Positions 41,414 through 52,290 are shown, numbered from the stretch's first letter. The stretch is 64,000 bases of DNA from Progne subis subis (GCA_022316685.1 JAKJHU010000625.1:62001-126000), one strand, 5' to 3'. The notes: generated by a model not told the origin, from the sequence alone. A program made the numbers and translations.

Positions 41414-42059
41414 TGTCAGGGGCTCCTTTTTAGGAGTTTAAATTCCTTGGCATTTTGGTGGTTTTAGAGTTTTGGCCTTCTGCAAAGCTCTGAGCCAAAT
41501 GCAGGAATAGACGGAGTCTTCAAGGTTACATGCTTCGTTTATTCGTTCTTATCTTACAATTTTTTCAGTGTCCTGCAAGATGTTTGCCGCGGCTCGGACA
41601 TCTGGTGACTCCCGCTGTCCCAGGGCTGTCCTTATCTTTTATACTAATTGCTACATATTCTTTATTTACTATTTCTTACTAATGTCTATCACTATTACTA
41701 AAAAGGTCATCTTTACTCTGACCCAATCCTCACAAACTACTTTGTGCTAACGTCACTGCAGAAATGAAGTGAGGGAAGGAGAAGGAAGAAGAAGGAGACA
41801 ACGCCCCAAATTCTCCATCTTGTCCCCATTCACTTCAATGCTAGAAACCTAAATATACTGTTTTTTGTACCCTGTGATATACTAAACTACAATCTTTCAC
41901 ACTCCTGTGGCCTACAATGCTTCCTGCAGTGCAAGAAGCCTCTCTCGTGGACTAAAATCAAATCTAGTGTCTCTCTGAGCTCTGGGCTGGGGTCCCAGAC
42001 CCCCCTGCCCAGGTCTCTGATCCTCTAGGGCAACCAAAGGAATGCCCTGGACTCCAACA
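41414..42059 (-). repeat. ERV6 3' LTR
   Basis: On the minus strand it runs from TGTTGGAGTCCAGGGC to GGAGCCCCTGACA. The + strand TTCGTTTATTCG near 41537 holds the antisense of an AATAAA signal. It pairs with 46654-47299. Confidence 0.92.
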
Positions 42060-42072
42060 TCTCCCCCTCCTG
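42060..42072 (-). promoter_or_regulatory. ERV6 polypurine tract
   Basis: The minus strand reads CAGGAGGGGGAGA directly before the TG of the 3' LTR. Confidence 0.85.
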
Positions 42073-42451
42073 TTTGAACTAAGAATACTTCTTTGGCTAT
42101 TTTGTCTATGGTTTGCCGTATACATGGAAACAAACACGGCAAAATCATGAGAAGGGCTACAAGCCTTACTAAAATATATATAACTATCTTCAAGATTTCC
42201 TTCTACAATGGTGAAAGTTTAAACAAATTGAACAAACTATCTATCCATAACTTAGTCACCTCTCTAAGTTTGTTTACATTTTTTTGCAATTGCATGATGT
42301 TTTTATGAATGGATTTGGAATGATCTGACAAATTTATGCAGCACATTCCCTCAAATTCTTCACACCCATGCCCGTGGGTTAGCAAAAGATCATTAATCGC
42401 TGCCCTGTTTTGAAGACTTGCTTGTCTTACACTGTCAATGTCTAACAACAT
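42073..42451 (-). pseudogene. ERV6 env transmembrane subunit, alpharetrovirus-like, one in-frame stop
   Basis: Minus 42451-42203 encodes the ectodomain with [13 protein letters not shown] and a CX6CC motif (CEEFEGMCC), then NLSDHSKSI, the arrangement of avian leukosis-type transmembrane proteins. A TAG at 42205-42203 interrupts. The same frame then gives a membrane span (VALLMILPCLFPC block) and a short tail before the polypurine tract. Upstream env is cut by the solo LTR at 42867. Confidence 0.85.
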
Positions 42452-42866
42452 GTCACTCAGTGCAAGAGAGATGGCTCAGGCATGTTTGCTCAGCCAACAA
42501 CCCACATGATCTAATTGTGTCAAGGCTGTTTCTGATGCTGCCTGTGGTGAAAAAATTACAACTGCAATTCTCTGAGCCTTGCTCTATGTGTGAACATCAT
42601 CATCACAATTTGGATCATACATTTGAACAGATCTTTTTCCTCTTTTAGTTTTCTCATCAGTGTTATGTTGGGTGTTAGCAATGAAAGCATTCTAATGCTG
42701 CATGGATTACTTGTGGCATTTGCTGGGATTGCGGGCTAAATTTTGCCCCTACAAATGAAAAAGTTTCTCTTTAGCAACTGAACTGGAACATGATTGGATG
42801 ATCTTTCTAGCATCTTAGTGTAATTACACTAAGATATTGAATTTTTGTAAAAATTGAGGTTTGGAG

Positions 42867-43410
42867 TGTCCTGGTTTGGAGTTATACTAAGCAAATAAAG
42901 TGCATACAAGTATAAAGAATGAATAATATGAAACAATAAAACCTCTCCTTCTGAAGTGAGATGGCAAATTGAGAAAGTCCTTGCCGTGGGTGTAGCTCGG
43001 CTCTCTCTCAGTCTCTCATCAGTCCCAGTCCCTCTGGCACTGCTGGAAAATGCCGAGGTCCAGGCCCCGGTGGGCCGCAGGTGCAGCCCCCAGTGCTCCC
43101 CTGGGTTTTCAGTCCAGAGCAGGTTTAAAGAGTTCCAAGAAAAAGGAAAAAAAACCAGTCCAGGGAACTTCTCTGCCCTAGCTAGCTGAAACTAACTAAA
43201 AGCAAAAAGATCTCTTTCCTGCAGTCTCTCCAAGCCTCCGCTGAACACCACCGTCCGCAGAAGAATGTGGAGGAGTCGGGCAGTTTTCTCAAAACAAACT
43301 CCGCGCTTCTCCTTGCTCTTAGAACCAGTCTTAAAGGCACAGGACTCAATATACAGCACAAACAGAACAGACGATTGGGGATACAAGCATCATAAAGTTA
43401 CCCTAGGACA
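42867..43410 (-). mobile_element. Solo LTR (544 bp) nested in ERV6, 5-bp TSD TGGAG
   Basis: On the minus strand it runs from TGTCCTAGGGTAAC to CTCCAAACCAGGACA. The perfect direct repeat TGGAG lies at 42862-42866 and 43411-43415. It is related to the + strand solo LTR at 40258. This is the innermost of three nesting levels here (solo LTR in ERV6 in ERV5). Confidence 0.92.
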
Positions 43411-43619
43411 TGGAGTGACGTCTATAGTTTTATTTTTTGTCACTCTAGAAAGGCCGAATTTCACACAGAATTGCATTTGGATTGATCCAAGAATTTTTAG
43501 TTCCTGGGGTTCAAAAGGAACTACAGGAAGGAATTTCGTCTAAACATCTTATTGGTCTACTGGATTTACAATGGACTTTGAAATCTTTGGAGGGATGTTT
43601 TCTGGAATCGGCTATTTGC
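43411..43619 (-). pseudogene. ERV6 pol/env junction, decayed
   Basis: Short frames with stops between the integrase remnant and the nested LTR. No domain could be assigned. Confidence 0.35.
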
Positions 43620-44640
43620 TCACGTTATTAATTTGAATGGCCTTTCAATTTGCTCTGTTTCTGGGTTTCTGATCAGAACTAAAGGATTTTCTTTTAGTTT
43701 TGCTTTTGGATTGACCGCTCTTATGGATGCAGGAGGCTGCACAAGCTCACAATCTGGACAAGCACTAATGATTTCTTTTGCTTGACTTTTGGAAATGCGA
43801 AAATTTTCCATTAGTGCTTGAGCATTCTGATGAAAGAATGCGTGACTCAATTTTGCCTGTTCAAAAATGTTCAGTAAAGTCTTTGAAATTGTCATGGTTA
43901 ATTTGTCGGCATGTGCACTGCTTTCTGCTAAAAATCTCAGGAGGGATGAATGTGCCCTCATGTCAGAGACAAAGTATTTATGTTTTCTGTTTTGCAACAA
44001 TGTCCTCATGCACAGCAAATATGAATACAAATTTTCATTGTCAACTTCTCTCAAAAGTGAATCTCTAAGTCTCTTGACCACACTAGCTACAAAAGCTGAG
44101 TCTGTGATCAAACTAAAAGGTTGCTGAAACAGCTCAAAAGTTCTGACTACTGCTGCTAATTTTACTATTTGTGGTGACCCTTGTACTATTTTTATATCTG
44201 ATTTCTACTCTCCCTTGATGTAATCCTTTGGCTTTTCCCTGAAACTTATTTTTGCTTTCAAGAATCTGTGACTTGGGAAATGAATAGTACAAACACTAGA
44301 GTAATTTAACAATGCAGTCTGCAAGTTCTCTGATTTCTGCAATGCCTAATCAAAATATTCTTTTTTCAAAGGCAGGTAAATTGTTGTAAAATCTTTGCTT
44401 GCCATTGTTTGCAGCTTGGTCTTAGCTTTGATGATGATCTGAGCTATTATTTCTATACTTGAGAGGATCGTCTTTGGAGACCTGTAAGATAAAAAATTCT
44501 ACTCTAAAATCAACAATGGGTCTTTTTGTGATGAATCCCACTGAAAAATTAATCTATACAACGGTATTTTTTACCCCAACATTGCAAGAAAGAATGGCAA
44601 TGATGTTACAAAACAATCCCCTTTCAAGAGATTCATCAGA
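43620..44640 (-). pseudogene. ERV6 pol remnant: RT connection, RNase H end, integrase zinc domain fused to integrase tail
   Basis: Minus 44640-44112 holds scattered RT thumb/connection and early RNase H blocks (SPQIVKLAAVVRTF). Minus 44111-43620 is open for 163 codons: TDSAFVASVV (RNase H), then an integrase zinc site (SHAFFHQN, CPDC), then directly an integrase C-terminal segment (NPLVLIRNPETEQIERPF). The catalytic core is missing, so an in-frame deletion of about 0.5 kb has fused the two ends. Style is beta-like and close to ERV2 pol. Confidence 0.8.
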
Positions 44641-45053
44641 TCTCTGACAACTTTACGATCTAAACTCTCCCATCTCGGGTTTGCATTCTGTGTACTATAA
44701 GTCACTGGCATATTTATGCTCTTTGAACCCATTAAAAATGTCTCCTCTTTTAATGCACATTTCTTTATGTCTGTCTATTCTGTTGGACGAAATTCTGGCT
44801 TGGCAGAAGCCTGTGCGGTGTTTGCCTCTGAAACTGTCTCCTTCGTTCGTGGCTTTGCTGCTGCTTCATCCTTTCTAGGATGTTTTGGAAGCTGCACGTC
44901 ATTTGGTCTTGTTTTGTTTTTTTTTCTTTTTCTTTTTTTTTCTTTCTCCCGCTGAACAGGAACTAGAGTTTGCTGAGCATCTTCAAATTTTTCTGCAGCT
45001 TCTTTCCTTGGAAATGCTTGTAAAATCTGAGATATTTTTGGACACGCCCCTGT
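44641..45053 (-). other. ERV6 internal, unassigned
   Basis: No domain recognised. Includes a polypyrimidine stretch near 44910-44950. It presumably spans the deleted capsid-to-RT interval. Confidence 0.35.
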
Positions 45054-46105
45054 TCACAAAATCTCGGCAGCTGTTGCTGAATCTCCGCACGCATGCGTCT
45101 CAGAAACTGGCAAACTGCCAGTGGGCGGAGTCTGGCCTCGCAACGTCAGCTGCCTGGGGGTAGTACTTTTGAGGCTCTCTCTGCCTCGGCTACGCCGCGT
45201 CTCTGCTAGCTCTGTCTCTGCCTGCTCTGCCCCTGCCTGCTTCGGCCCGGCGGTCTCCGGCAGGATATCCCGCCCCCTCTCATGCTCAGAACTCATCTTC
45301 CCTGCTTTGTTATTTGAATCAGCCTCACCCGGAACAGAACTGCGCTTCGGGCTTTCTTTCGCTCCTGCTGCGCCTGCGCTTGCACTGGCTGCTGAGCCTT
45401 CTGGGGTTTGTAGTTTTTGGCTCGGTACTTCCGGTTTTTGCATCCCTCTCCCGGCGCTTTGTGACGCGGATGTGTTTTGAGCTATGTTGCTTCTCGTAGC
45501 TTGCGTTATCAGCGCACGCCAAGTCGCCTGTTCGGTTCTTGGGCCCCCCATGCCGCACGCGCCCGCCGGGGCCAGCGCTGTCGCTGCGCCTTTCGCCGCC
45601 GGCTGCCCCCGTGCCCCCGCTCCGCGCTCTGCAAACTGACTTCTCTCGCGATCTGCCTCTGTCCCGCCTGACGCGTCCTCTGATCGCGCACTCCTGCGAG
45701 ATAGGTTAGGATCGGCTTCCTGCGCACGCCGCCTCCCCGGCGTCTCGCCCGCTTCGCCTTCCCCTCCTGCTCTCCGTTCCTCCACGGGAAGGGAAAGGAG
45801 CGGCGAAATGGTGTCGCGCGGTGACTCTGGAGGGGTAAAGGGACTCTGCAGTGAGTTTCTCCCCCCGCCTCTCGGGAAGGATGTGGGGTGAGCTCTGGAA
45901 CTGCCTTAAACAAAAGCATGTCTAATTTCCCCTGTTCTTTTGGGTGAATTAAAAGCTTCCCTTTTCCTGGAATTAATTTTGGGGTTTTTGACGAATTTTT
46001 TGGCGATTCTTGGAATGCTTGAGAGATTTCCCCTCCTCTATACTCCGGAGGAGCTATTGACCTTGGAGATAGCATTCTTCTGTGCTCTGGCTCTCCCTGC
46101 CTCAC
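45054..46105 (-). pseudogene. ERV6 gag-region ORFs, Arg/Ala-rich
   Basis: Two overlapping open minus-strand frames (46105-45509 and 45785-45054; 198 and 243 codons) lie where matrix and the linker region should be. They are rich in Arg, Ala, Glu and Gly and sit in a GC- and CpG-rich stretch (45150-45800) unlike the rest of ERV6. Neither shows a capsid, a CCHC knuckle or a clear myristoylation start. The likely reading is a gag linker crossed by a frameshift, but a captured host segment cannot be excluded. Confidence 0.4.
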
Positions 46106-46633
46106 AGATAAAGCTCTGCTATCTTGCTTTTTGCTGCACGTTGGCAGCTTTCTAATCCCGGAATTTTCACTGCTACTTTTTGATCTAACTTCTAAGTAAT
46201 TTTCTGTGCTGCGGGTGTAAACTTTGCAGCTATCTTGTGGGTTTTTTTTTTTTTTTTGTCTGGAATTTTTTTCTTGTGGAATGTTTCCTCCATTGTGTGT
46301 GTTCTAAATCTCACTGTCTCACTAAAGCCTTAAGGCTTGTTGATTTCGTGGTCCAATTCGTCTCAAGGTCTGTCTTGATCACTGCTAGCAGGTCTTAGGG
46401 TGACGGATTTCCAGGGCTCGTTGGATCTCTGTCGACTGGAACGGATTGGAGGACGAGCTGTTTTTCTTCTTTGGTCATATGGATGTTTCTTTTCCAGAGG
46501 TGTTTGTTTGGCTTTGATCTTTCGAGAGCTTTTGATGTTGCTGCAGAGGTTTTATTTTGCCTGTTCAGGAATGCCAGATGTTGTGCACCTAGAGACGTCA
46601 GTGGCTGCCCGACCAGAGACGCCAGTTGTTTCT
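46106..46633 (-). other. ERV6 leader with repeated primer-site-like units
   Basis: Untranslated leader. Next to the primer site, TGGC-x-TC-x-CTGG-like units recur (minus strand, between about 46651 and 46560) at intervals of roughly 30 bases, as if the primer region had been duplicated. Confidence 0.5.
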
Positions 46634-46651
46634 GCCCACCCAGGGATGCCA
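46634..46651 (-). promoter_or_regulatory. ERV6 primer binding site, tRNA-Asn type
   Basis: The minus strand reads TGGCATCCCTGGGTGGGC two bases after the 5' LTR. It matches the tRNA-Asn 3' complement at 17 of 18 positions (A for G at position 5). Confidence 0.85.
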
Positions 46652-46653
46652 GT

Positions 46654-47299
46654 TGTTGGGGGCTCCTTTTTAGGAGTTTAAATTCCCCGGCATTCTGGTG
46701 CTTTTAGAGTTTTGGCCCTCTGCAAAGCTCTGTGCTAAACACAGGAAAAGACGGAGTCTTCAAGGTTACATGCTTCGTTTATTCGTTCTTATCTTACAAT
46801 TTTTTCAGTGTCCTGCAAGATGTTTGCCGCGGCTCGGACATCTGGTGACTCCCGCTGTCCCAGGGCTGTCCTTATCTTTTATACTAATTGCTACATATTC
46901 TTTATTTACTATTTCTTACTAATGTCTATCACTATTACTAAAAAGGTCATCTTTACTCTGACCCAATCCTCACAAACTACTTTGTGCCAATGTCACTGCA
47001 GAAATGAAGTGAGGGAAGGAGAAGGAAGAAGAAGGAGACAACGCCCCAAATTCTCCATCTTGTCCCCATTCACTTCAATGCTAGAAACCTAAATATACTG
47101 TTTTTTCTACCCTGTGATATACTAAACTACAATCTTTCACACTCCTGTGGCCTACAATGCTTCCTGCAGTGCAAGAAGCCTCTCTCATGGACTAAAATCA
47201 AATCTAGTGTCTCTCTGAGCTCTGGGCTGGGGTCCCAGACCCCCCTGCCCAGGTCTCTGATCCTCTAGGGCAACCAAAAGAATGCCCTGGACTCCAACA
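46654..47299 (-). repeat. ERV6 5' LTR
   Basis: 646 bp, the same length as the 3' LTR. Differences cluster in the first 100 bases of the + strand reading (U5 side). Confidence 0.92.
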
Positions 47300-48269
47300 A
47301 TGATACAGGCAAAAATCCTTACTATGGCATCCCAGAAATTTCCAAATTTTAGGAGAATATAGATCAATAAAAATTTGACTATTGGAAAGCTCCAGATGGC
47401 TTATTTTGGATTTGTGGAAAAAGAGCATACACAAAACTCCCTTCTCAGTGGAAAGGGAGCTGCACTCTGGGAATTATACGGCCAGGATTTTTTCTTTTAC
47501 CAGGACCTGATGGGGATCAATTAGGGATACCAGTTTATGAGGATCTAAAGAGAAACAAAAGAGATTTGATTGGAGGATTCCAAAAACGGGGAGATGAGGA
47601 ATGGCCCCCAGAACGCATACTGGAAACATATGGGCCAGCCACCTGGGCACAAGATAGGAGTTGGGGATATCGAACCCCAATTTATATGCTAAATCGTATT
47701 ATAAGACTTGAAGCTGCTGTAGAGATAATAATGAACAAAACTGGTCAGGCAAAAGAATTACTATCAAGGCAACAAACCCAAACAAGAGCAGCTGTGTATC
47801 AGAATAGGTTGGCTTTAGACTATCTATTACCTGAAGAAGGGGGTGTTTGTGGAACGTTCAATATATCAGATTGTTGTTTAAAAATAGATGACAATGGAGA
47901 TGCCGTCCTGGACATAGTCAATGATATCAGAAAAATCGCCCACATACCAGTTCAAAAGTGGGAATCAATGCTAAATACTAGCTGGTGGGATAATGTGTTG
48001 GGAATAGAATGGCGGAAAAAGGCTTCTTCCTTTTATGCACTACAGCTGGTCTAATATTACTTCCTTGTTTGATCCCCTGTTTCATTCAGCTCATCACCAG
48101 TGTAGTCCAAGGCATGCAATTAGTGAACATTGACCAAAAGTTGCCTACAACAAAAACAGTGCAGAGGATTATGGTGTTAAAGAAACAAAATAATATAGAA
48201 GACCCCTTCAAAGAAGCGAGATTGATTTGTGAAAAAAAAGAGCAAATAATGAAGGCTAGAAAACAATGA
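47300..48269 (+). pseudogene. ERV5 env, end of surface and transmembrane subunit
   Basis: Continues ERV5 env after ERV6. Early frames have stops. From 47566 an open frame encodes a helical ectodomain with QNRLALDYLL and a CX6CC motif (CGTFNISDCC), the mark of covalently linked gamma/alpha-type transmembrane proteins. Around 48009-48054 the frame shifts; the membrane span (GLILLPCLIPCFIQL) and a long cytoplasmic tail end at 48269. No cleavage site is readable with confidence. Confidence 0.8.
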
Positions 48270-48296
48270 ATATTGCTCGATCCAAATTAATTATAA

Positions 48297-48311
48297 AAAG
48301 AAAGGGAGGAT
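48297..48311 (+). promoter_or_regulatory. ERV5 polypurine tract
   Basis: AAAGAAAGGGAGGA lies directly before the TG of the 3' LTR. Confidence 0.8.
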
Positions 48312-48860
48312 TGTGAAAAGTGCATATTATGTGGCTCTACGCAAGATATTTACTATATGTATCATGTTGTATTGATTAGTAATGTTGTATTAATATTTTG
48401 ATAGTATGGTAAATGTAGTTTTGTAGTTAAAATGTAGTTTTTATATACCAACCACAGGAAAACGTAAATCTTTCAGAGAAAAAGAATTTAGGACTTCCTT
48501 ATCAGAGGAGACCAACTTCTCTTGCCTCGCTCAGCCCTGAAGATGCCATAGAGATTAAAGGAAAAAAGTGACACTAACCAGAGAGAATTCTTTGTTTGAA
48601 TGGAGTTTTATGCACCATGTATGAACTGTATGAATATTCAACAGGCTATTGCTTTTAAGAGATAATCCTTTGTTAACGGGGGTCCTTCTTCAGAGCTTTT
48701 TGCTCAGGAAGGCACCCAGACGTCTGTTACTTTGTTTTTATTGTCTCATATTGTCCTAACCCTAATTGTTCAATTTTTTATTACTCTAATTCTATTTTTA
48801 TAACCATCTTATTTACTATTAAACTTTCAAAATTATAAAACAAGTGATTGGCATTTTTCA
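48312..48860 (+). repeat. ERV5 3' LTR
   Basis: 549 bp, TGTGAAAAGTGC to ATTTTTCA. Same family as the 5' LTR, but shorter and clearly diverged from it. Confidence 0.85.
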
Positions 48861-49390
48861 TAATACCCAAATACAAATACATATTCATACCCCTGTCACC
48901 TCCCATTCCTCACTCCGTATGCTAATTGGCAAAAAGGCTGTTAAGCATGCATACTTTGTTTCTTAAAATGAGTCGGGGGTCTATTCTGGGGAGGGGTCAC
49001 CCAAAATGAGGAAGTAAGATGAGTCTTCCTCGTTCTGACCTTTCTACCTTTTCAATGCATTCATGACAAATGAATCCTTGGTAGAACTTACAGTTTCCTG
49101 TGTTCAATGGGTCCTTTAAGCAGGAAGGCTGCAGCTATCTTATGTCCCATTTACCACATTTTTTTTTCGTTACAAGCACAGCTACATAAACATAAAACTG
49201 ACAAGCGATGAGTTACTAAATCCGGGATAGCTTATCTAAGATCCGGCTTCTGTTAACTGCTAACAAAGATTACCTATCTACTTCAGCTAATTCAGCAACT
49301 TAATATATTAACTTTCCTAAAAATCCCTAATTCTTCAAATTTAATGTCTCATTCCCCACTTCTTCTTTGAAATGAGTAAATTCCTTTACT
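48861..49390 (-). repeat. ERV7 LTR, truncated
   Basis: Homologous to the antisense LTR at 37473-38048 (shared CACCTCCCAT block and AT-rich U3 half). The U5/R side is missing at the junction with ERV5. Confidence 0.6.
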
Positions 49391-49425
49391 CAGTATAGTC
49401 TTCCTCATCTATCTAAGCCGTACGG

Positions 49426-50035
49426 CTAGTGTCTCTCAAGACCAAGCCATACGCCTTTGACAGTGATGTTAAAGTTGCCACCTGTCATAGCATCTTCTAA
49501 TTCTAAACAAGTATTACAACAGATAACACTAAACTTATGCTGACTAAAATAAGCAACACAACTATAGGGTGGATTAAGGTATTCAGTATACCGGTTGCTC
49601 AGTGACCACCTAAAAGGCACATCCCACTAATGAGACAAATGTTCCTCAAGCCTTTAAAAAAACCCCTTTGATGGTCTCTCTGTCATGGTGTATCGTAATT
49701 AATATCCTTTTCCCTCCAGCTATAATTTCTCTTAAGATTTCTCTCAATTTGTGATGTTTCAACAATTGAGCAACTAAAGTCAAATTCATTCCTATGGGCA
49801 CAGGCAGTATCTTCTGCACAGAGGCCAAGTTGGCCTTTATATATTGATGTGATATTACAGGTGCCCGATGGGAAAAATCACATCCCTTAATTCTAACAAA
49901 ATTGCAAACACACAAATTGAATTGAGTCTCATCCACAATTTGGTTGTCTATCTTTATGATGGGGCACGCTGTCCTAAGACAGACACAACCTTGTCCTATA
50001 TACACAAGTGAAGTTGTCTGTTTGCCTGGATGCAT
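49426..50035 (-). pseudogene. ERV7 region between integrase and LTR, Cys-containing, unassigned
   Basis: Two frames, minus 50035-49646 (129 codons) and 49620-49426. The first has clustered Cys (GCVCLRTAC, then CVCNFVRIKGC) followed by a Leu/Ile-rich half. The second has VICCNTCLEL and an N-glycosylation-like NFNIT. They could be leftover env or another version of the pol/env accessory ORF. I cannot decide. Confidence 0.35.
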
Positions 50036-50089
50036 TTACTACAATAGTTACAACTTTCCACATAATGTCCATAATAACTATTAGTCCAT

Positions 50090-50657
50090 TTATTTGTTGT
50101 TCCGAGTGAGCTTCAGCTTCAGTTCGTTATCGCCTGGTGTGACCTTCCAAATTCCTTTTGGGGCTTTCTTCACTTGGGAGTGATGGATCCAGGCCTTCTG
50201 TTCCTTGATCTTGATTGCAGTGAAGGTAGTGAGGAGCACCTGGAATGATCCTTCCCACTGTGCTTCTAAGGTTGTTTTTTTTTTTTTCTGCAAAAGACTT
50301 AACATACACATAATCCCCAGGTTGTACATTATGTACTGGCCCATCTAGTTCTCTGTTTTGAGTTCCAGCCACATATTTCTCAATTTCTCTAACTTATTTT
50401 GGGCCACCATATATGCATGTAGGGTTTCTTCCCCTACTTGAATGGGTGCTGCTCCCGCTTGAACTGCATCTGGCCTTCTATACAATATTTCAAAAGGGTT
50501 TAGTTTCTCTTTTGCACTTGATTTTCTCCAAATTTGCAATAAAGCCAATGGGAGAGCCTGGGGCCAGGGCAAATTTGCTTCTTGCCAAAATCTCACAATT
50601 TGTTGTTTAATCAAATGGTTTATCTTTTCCACCTGGCCACTAGATTGAGGGTGGTTG
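50090..50657 (-). pseudogene. ERV7 integrase, C-terminal half
   Basis: Minus 50632-50345 encodes the end of the core (LPLALLQIW, then NPFEILYRRP). Minus 50372-50090 encodes the C-terminal domain (QPGDYVYVKS, then a shifted frame with QWEGSFQVLLTT). A T11 run on the + strand (near 50275-50287) coincides with the frame change. A solo LTR separates this from the first half. Confidence 0.82.
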
Positions 50658-51323
50658 TTGAGGGTTAAGTTCTCCTGTAGAATTTTTCCCCCCCATGAGT
50701 CGCTAGATTTTAAGTAGGAGTAGTTAAGCGGTGCTTAACCTGACAAAAGAAGTTGATCGCTTGGTTTTGGGGGAGGGAGGAGGCTCGCGGAGAGCTGAGG
50801 TGGGGACACACAGCTCTCAGTCTTCCGGGGAGCACGGATTGGACGACGGCTGGCTGGAGTCCACGGCTACCGGAGGAGTTTGGTCCTGGGAATTCTACCA
50901 TCTGTTGGAGTGCCCAGGAATTCGGAGTTTCTTCGCTGTCCTGCTGGATTTTGGGTCAACCCTGGTACAGCCGCTGCGGCTTCTCCGGCATTGCCCACCT
51001 TGCCTGCCAGGGCACCCCCCTGCCTGCCTGCTGAGGATAATCCACCGTTTCCAGCCACCAGCGCCGGAGCTTTCCACCGTTTGCCCTCGGGGTTCTTTGG
51101 TTCTGTTTTACTGTTATTATAATTGCTGTTGTTGTTTGTCTGTCCTGTTATATTTACTAGTAAAGGACTGTTATTCCTTTTTCCCCATAGCTCTGACCGA
51201 AAAGTTTTTTCGTTTAGTCTTCCAAATTATAATAACACGGAGGGAAGGATTTAAATTCCTCATTTCCCTGGAAAGGCCTGCCTCTCCTTAGCAGACACCT
51301 GTCTTTTTTTTCAAACCGAGACA
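50658..51323 (+). mobile_element. Solo LTR (666 bp) inside ERV7 integrase, 5-bp TSD GTGGT
   Basis: TGTTGAGGGTTAAG to AACCGAGACA, flanked by perfect GTGGT at 50653-50657 and 51324-51328. Second copy of the family at 18809-19533. It interrupts the integrase core coding cleanly. Confidence 0.93.
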
Positions 51324-51328
51324 GTGGT

Positions 51329-51690
51329 ATAGGGTATGCAATTCCCAGTCTATTCCCAGGTGGTGACTTATTTTCTGCACAATTTTCAAAATAAAGTGTG
51401 GTCCCCTATCTGAGGATATGGTGGCTGGAACTCCAAATTGTGGTATTATTTCTTGCAACAGCGCTTTGGTCACCTCTTGGGCCTTAGCTGTCCTGGCAGG
51501 AAAGGCTTCTGGCCATGTTGAAAAGGTAGCAGTTAATACCAATAGGTAATGATACCCTCCCTTCCTGGGCAGTTCTGTAAAATCAATTTGCCATTGTTGC
51601 CCAGGTCCACAACCATTCCCAAATTGTCCAACTTTAGGCTTTGGGGTATTTTTAGGGTTAATTCGGAGGCAAAGACTACACTGACTGTGG
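51329..51690 (-). pseudogene. ERV7 integrase, zinc domain end and catalytic core start
   Basis: The minus strand encodes the last part of the zinc site (HHSQCSLC), then WQIDFTELPRKG (first catalytic Asp) and SSDRGPHF (second). It continues after the solo LTR in the 50090-50657 piece. The upstream pol end is lost at the ERV4 5' LTR. Confidence 0.85.
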
Positions 51691-52258
51691 TGGTGTGCAT
51701 TTTGTTTTTACTTATTTAAGGTAATTTATATTGAGTTTTATGTATTGGTTCATTCCTTGTAACCCCATATTTATGTTATGGTTCAGACTTGCTTACCACA
51801 ATGTGGAGCTAGTTCGTTTTCTGTCAGTCATCCCTTCCCCCTGTACCCAAGTTGTCAATCCCCTCTCTCTCCCCTTGGGCGCCCTGTCTATCACTCCCAG
51901 ACCCTTCCCCTGGCTTCTGGAAAGCTCCAGGGAGGGCGTCGAGTGATAGGCTGGGGCCCTGGAAATCCCCTCCCGTCGTTTTGTGGTTGGTCCCCTGTTC
52001 CATGGTTTACACCCCCAGTTACACCCTCCCCAGTTCTATGATTCGCTGACCCGTTGTAGCCACCCCTGTTTCCACCCCCCTTTATAAGCTCGTGCACACC
52101 TGTCCTCGTGGCTCTTCTGGGCAGGGGAACAGGGAGTGCTGAGCTCCGTGCTCTATCTCCCTGCAATAAACGCTGGTTTACCCTGCCTGGAGGAGTCTCC
52201 CTTTCTTCGGCTGCCGCGGTTGCGTTCTGCATCGGTCCCCTCGCTGCTAAGAACCCAC
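51691..52258 (+). repeat. ERV4 5' LTR (boundaries approximate)
   Basis: Starts within TGTGGTGGTGTGCATTTTG next to ERV7 integrase. TTTATAAG at 52081-52088 and AATAAA at 52165-52170 are well spaced. The 3' end is placed before a possible primer site and is uncertain. Confidence 0.7.
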
Positions 52259-52270
52259 GGGGGAGGAGGC

Positions 52271-52290
52271 GGCTCGCCCAACGTGCCGCC
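52271..52290 (+). promoter_or_regulatory. ERV4 primer-site candidate, tRNA-Lys-like
   Basis: CGCCCAACGTG at 52275-52285 equals 11 bases of the tRNA-Lys1,2 complement used by some betaretroviruses, but the leading TGG is missing. Another TGGCGCCCA occurs near 52377. Neither is decisive. Confidence 0.35.

Larger units (their letters stand above)
41414..47299 (-). mobile_element. ERV6: antisense class II provirus nested in ERV5 env
   Basis: Two 646-bp LTRs (41414-42059 and 46654-47299) bound the element. On the minus strand it reads 5' LTR, tRNA-Asn primer site, gag-region, partial pol, env transmembrane region, polypurine tract, 3' LTR. ATGAT occurs at 41408-41412 and 47300-47304, a 5-bp target duplication with one extra T on the left. 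ERV5 env coding is interrupted exactly here. The LTRs differ at roughly 17 positions. RT and the integrase core are largely deleted, so it is defective. Confidence 0.88.
35701..48860 (+). mobile_element. ERV5: old gamma-like provirus carrying several nested insertions
   Basis: The two LTRs (35701-36314 and 48312-48860) belong to one family. After the 5' LTR come an initiator-Met primer site and a leader; before the 3' LTR come an env transmembrane region and a polypurine tract. In between, gag and most of pol are gone. The integrase tail, a Cys-rich ORF and env pieces remain, interrupted by an antisense LTR (about 37473-38048), an ERV2-family LTR (about 38896-39419), a solo LTR (40258-40898) and provirus ERV6 (41414-47299). 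The LTRs differ by roughly a tenth and no target duplication is visible, so pairing them as one insertion is likely but unproven. Confidence 0.65.
48861..51690 (-). mobile_element. ERV7: antisense gamma-like remnant
   Basis: Reading leftward on the minus strand: integrase (51690-50090, split by a solo LTR), an unassigned Cys-containing region (50035-49426) and part of an LTR (49390-48861), truncated against the ERV5 3' LTR. gag, RT and most of env are missing. Its integrase is of the gammaretroviral type and resembles that of ERV3 in domain order. Confidence 0.75.

Noticed and set aside
44716..45480. Overlapping + strand frames in the ERV6 gag region
   Set aside because: Opposite to the proviral orientation and in GC-rich or polypyrimidine sequence; no motif.
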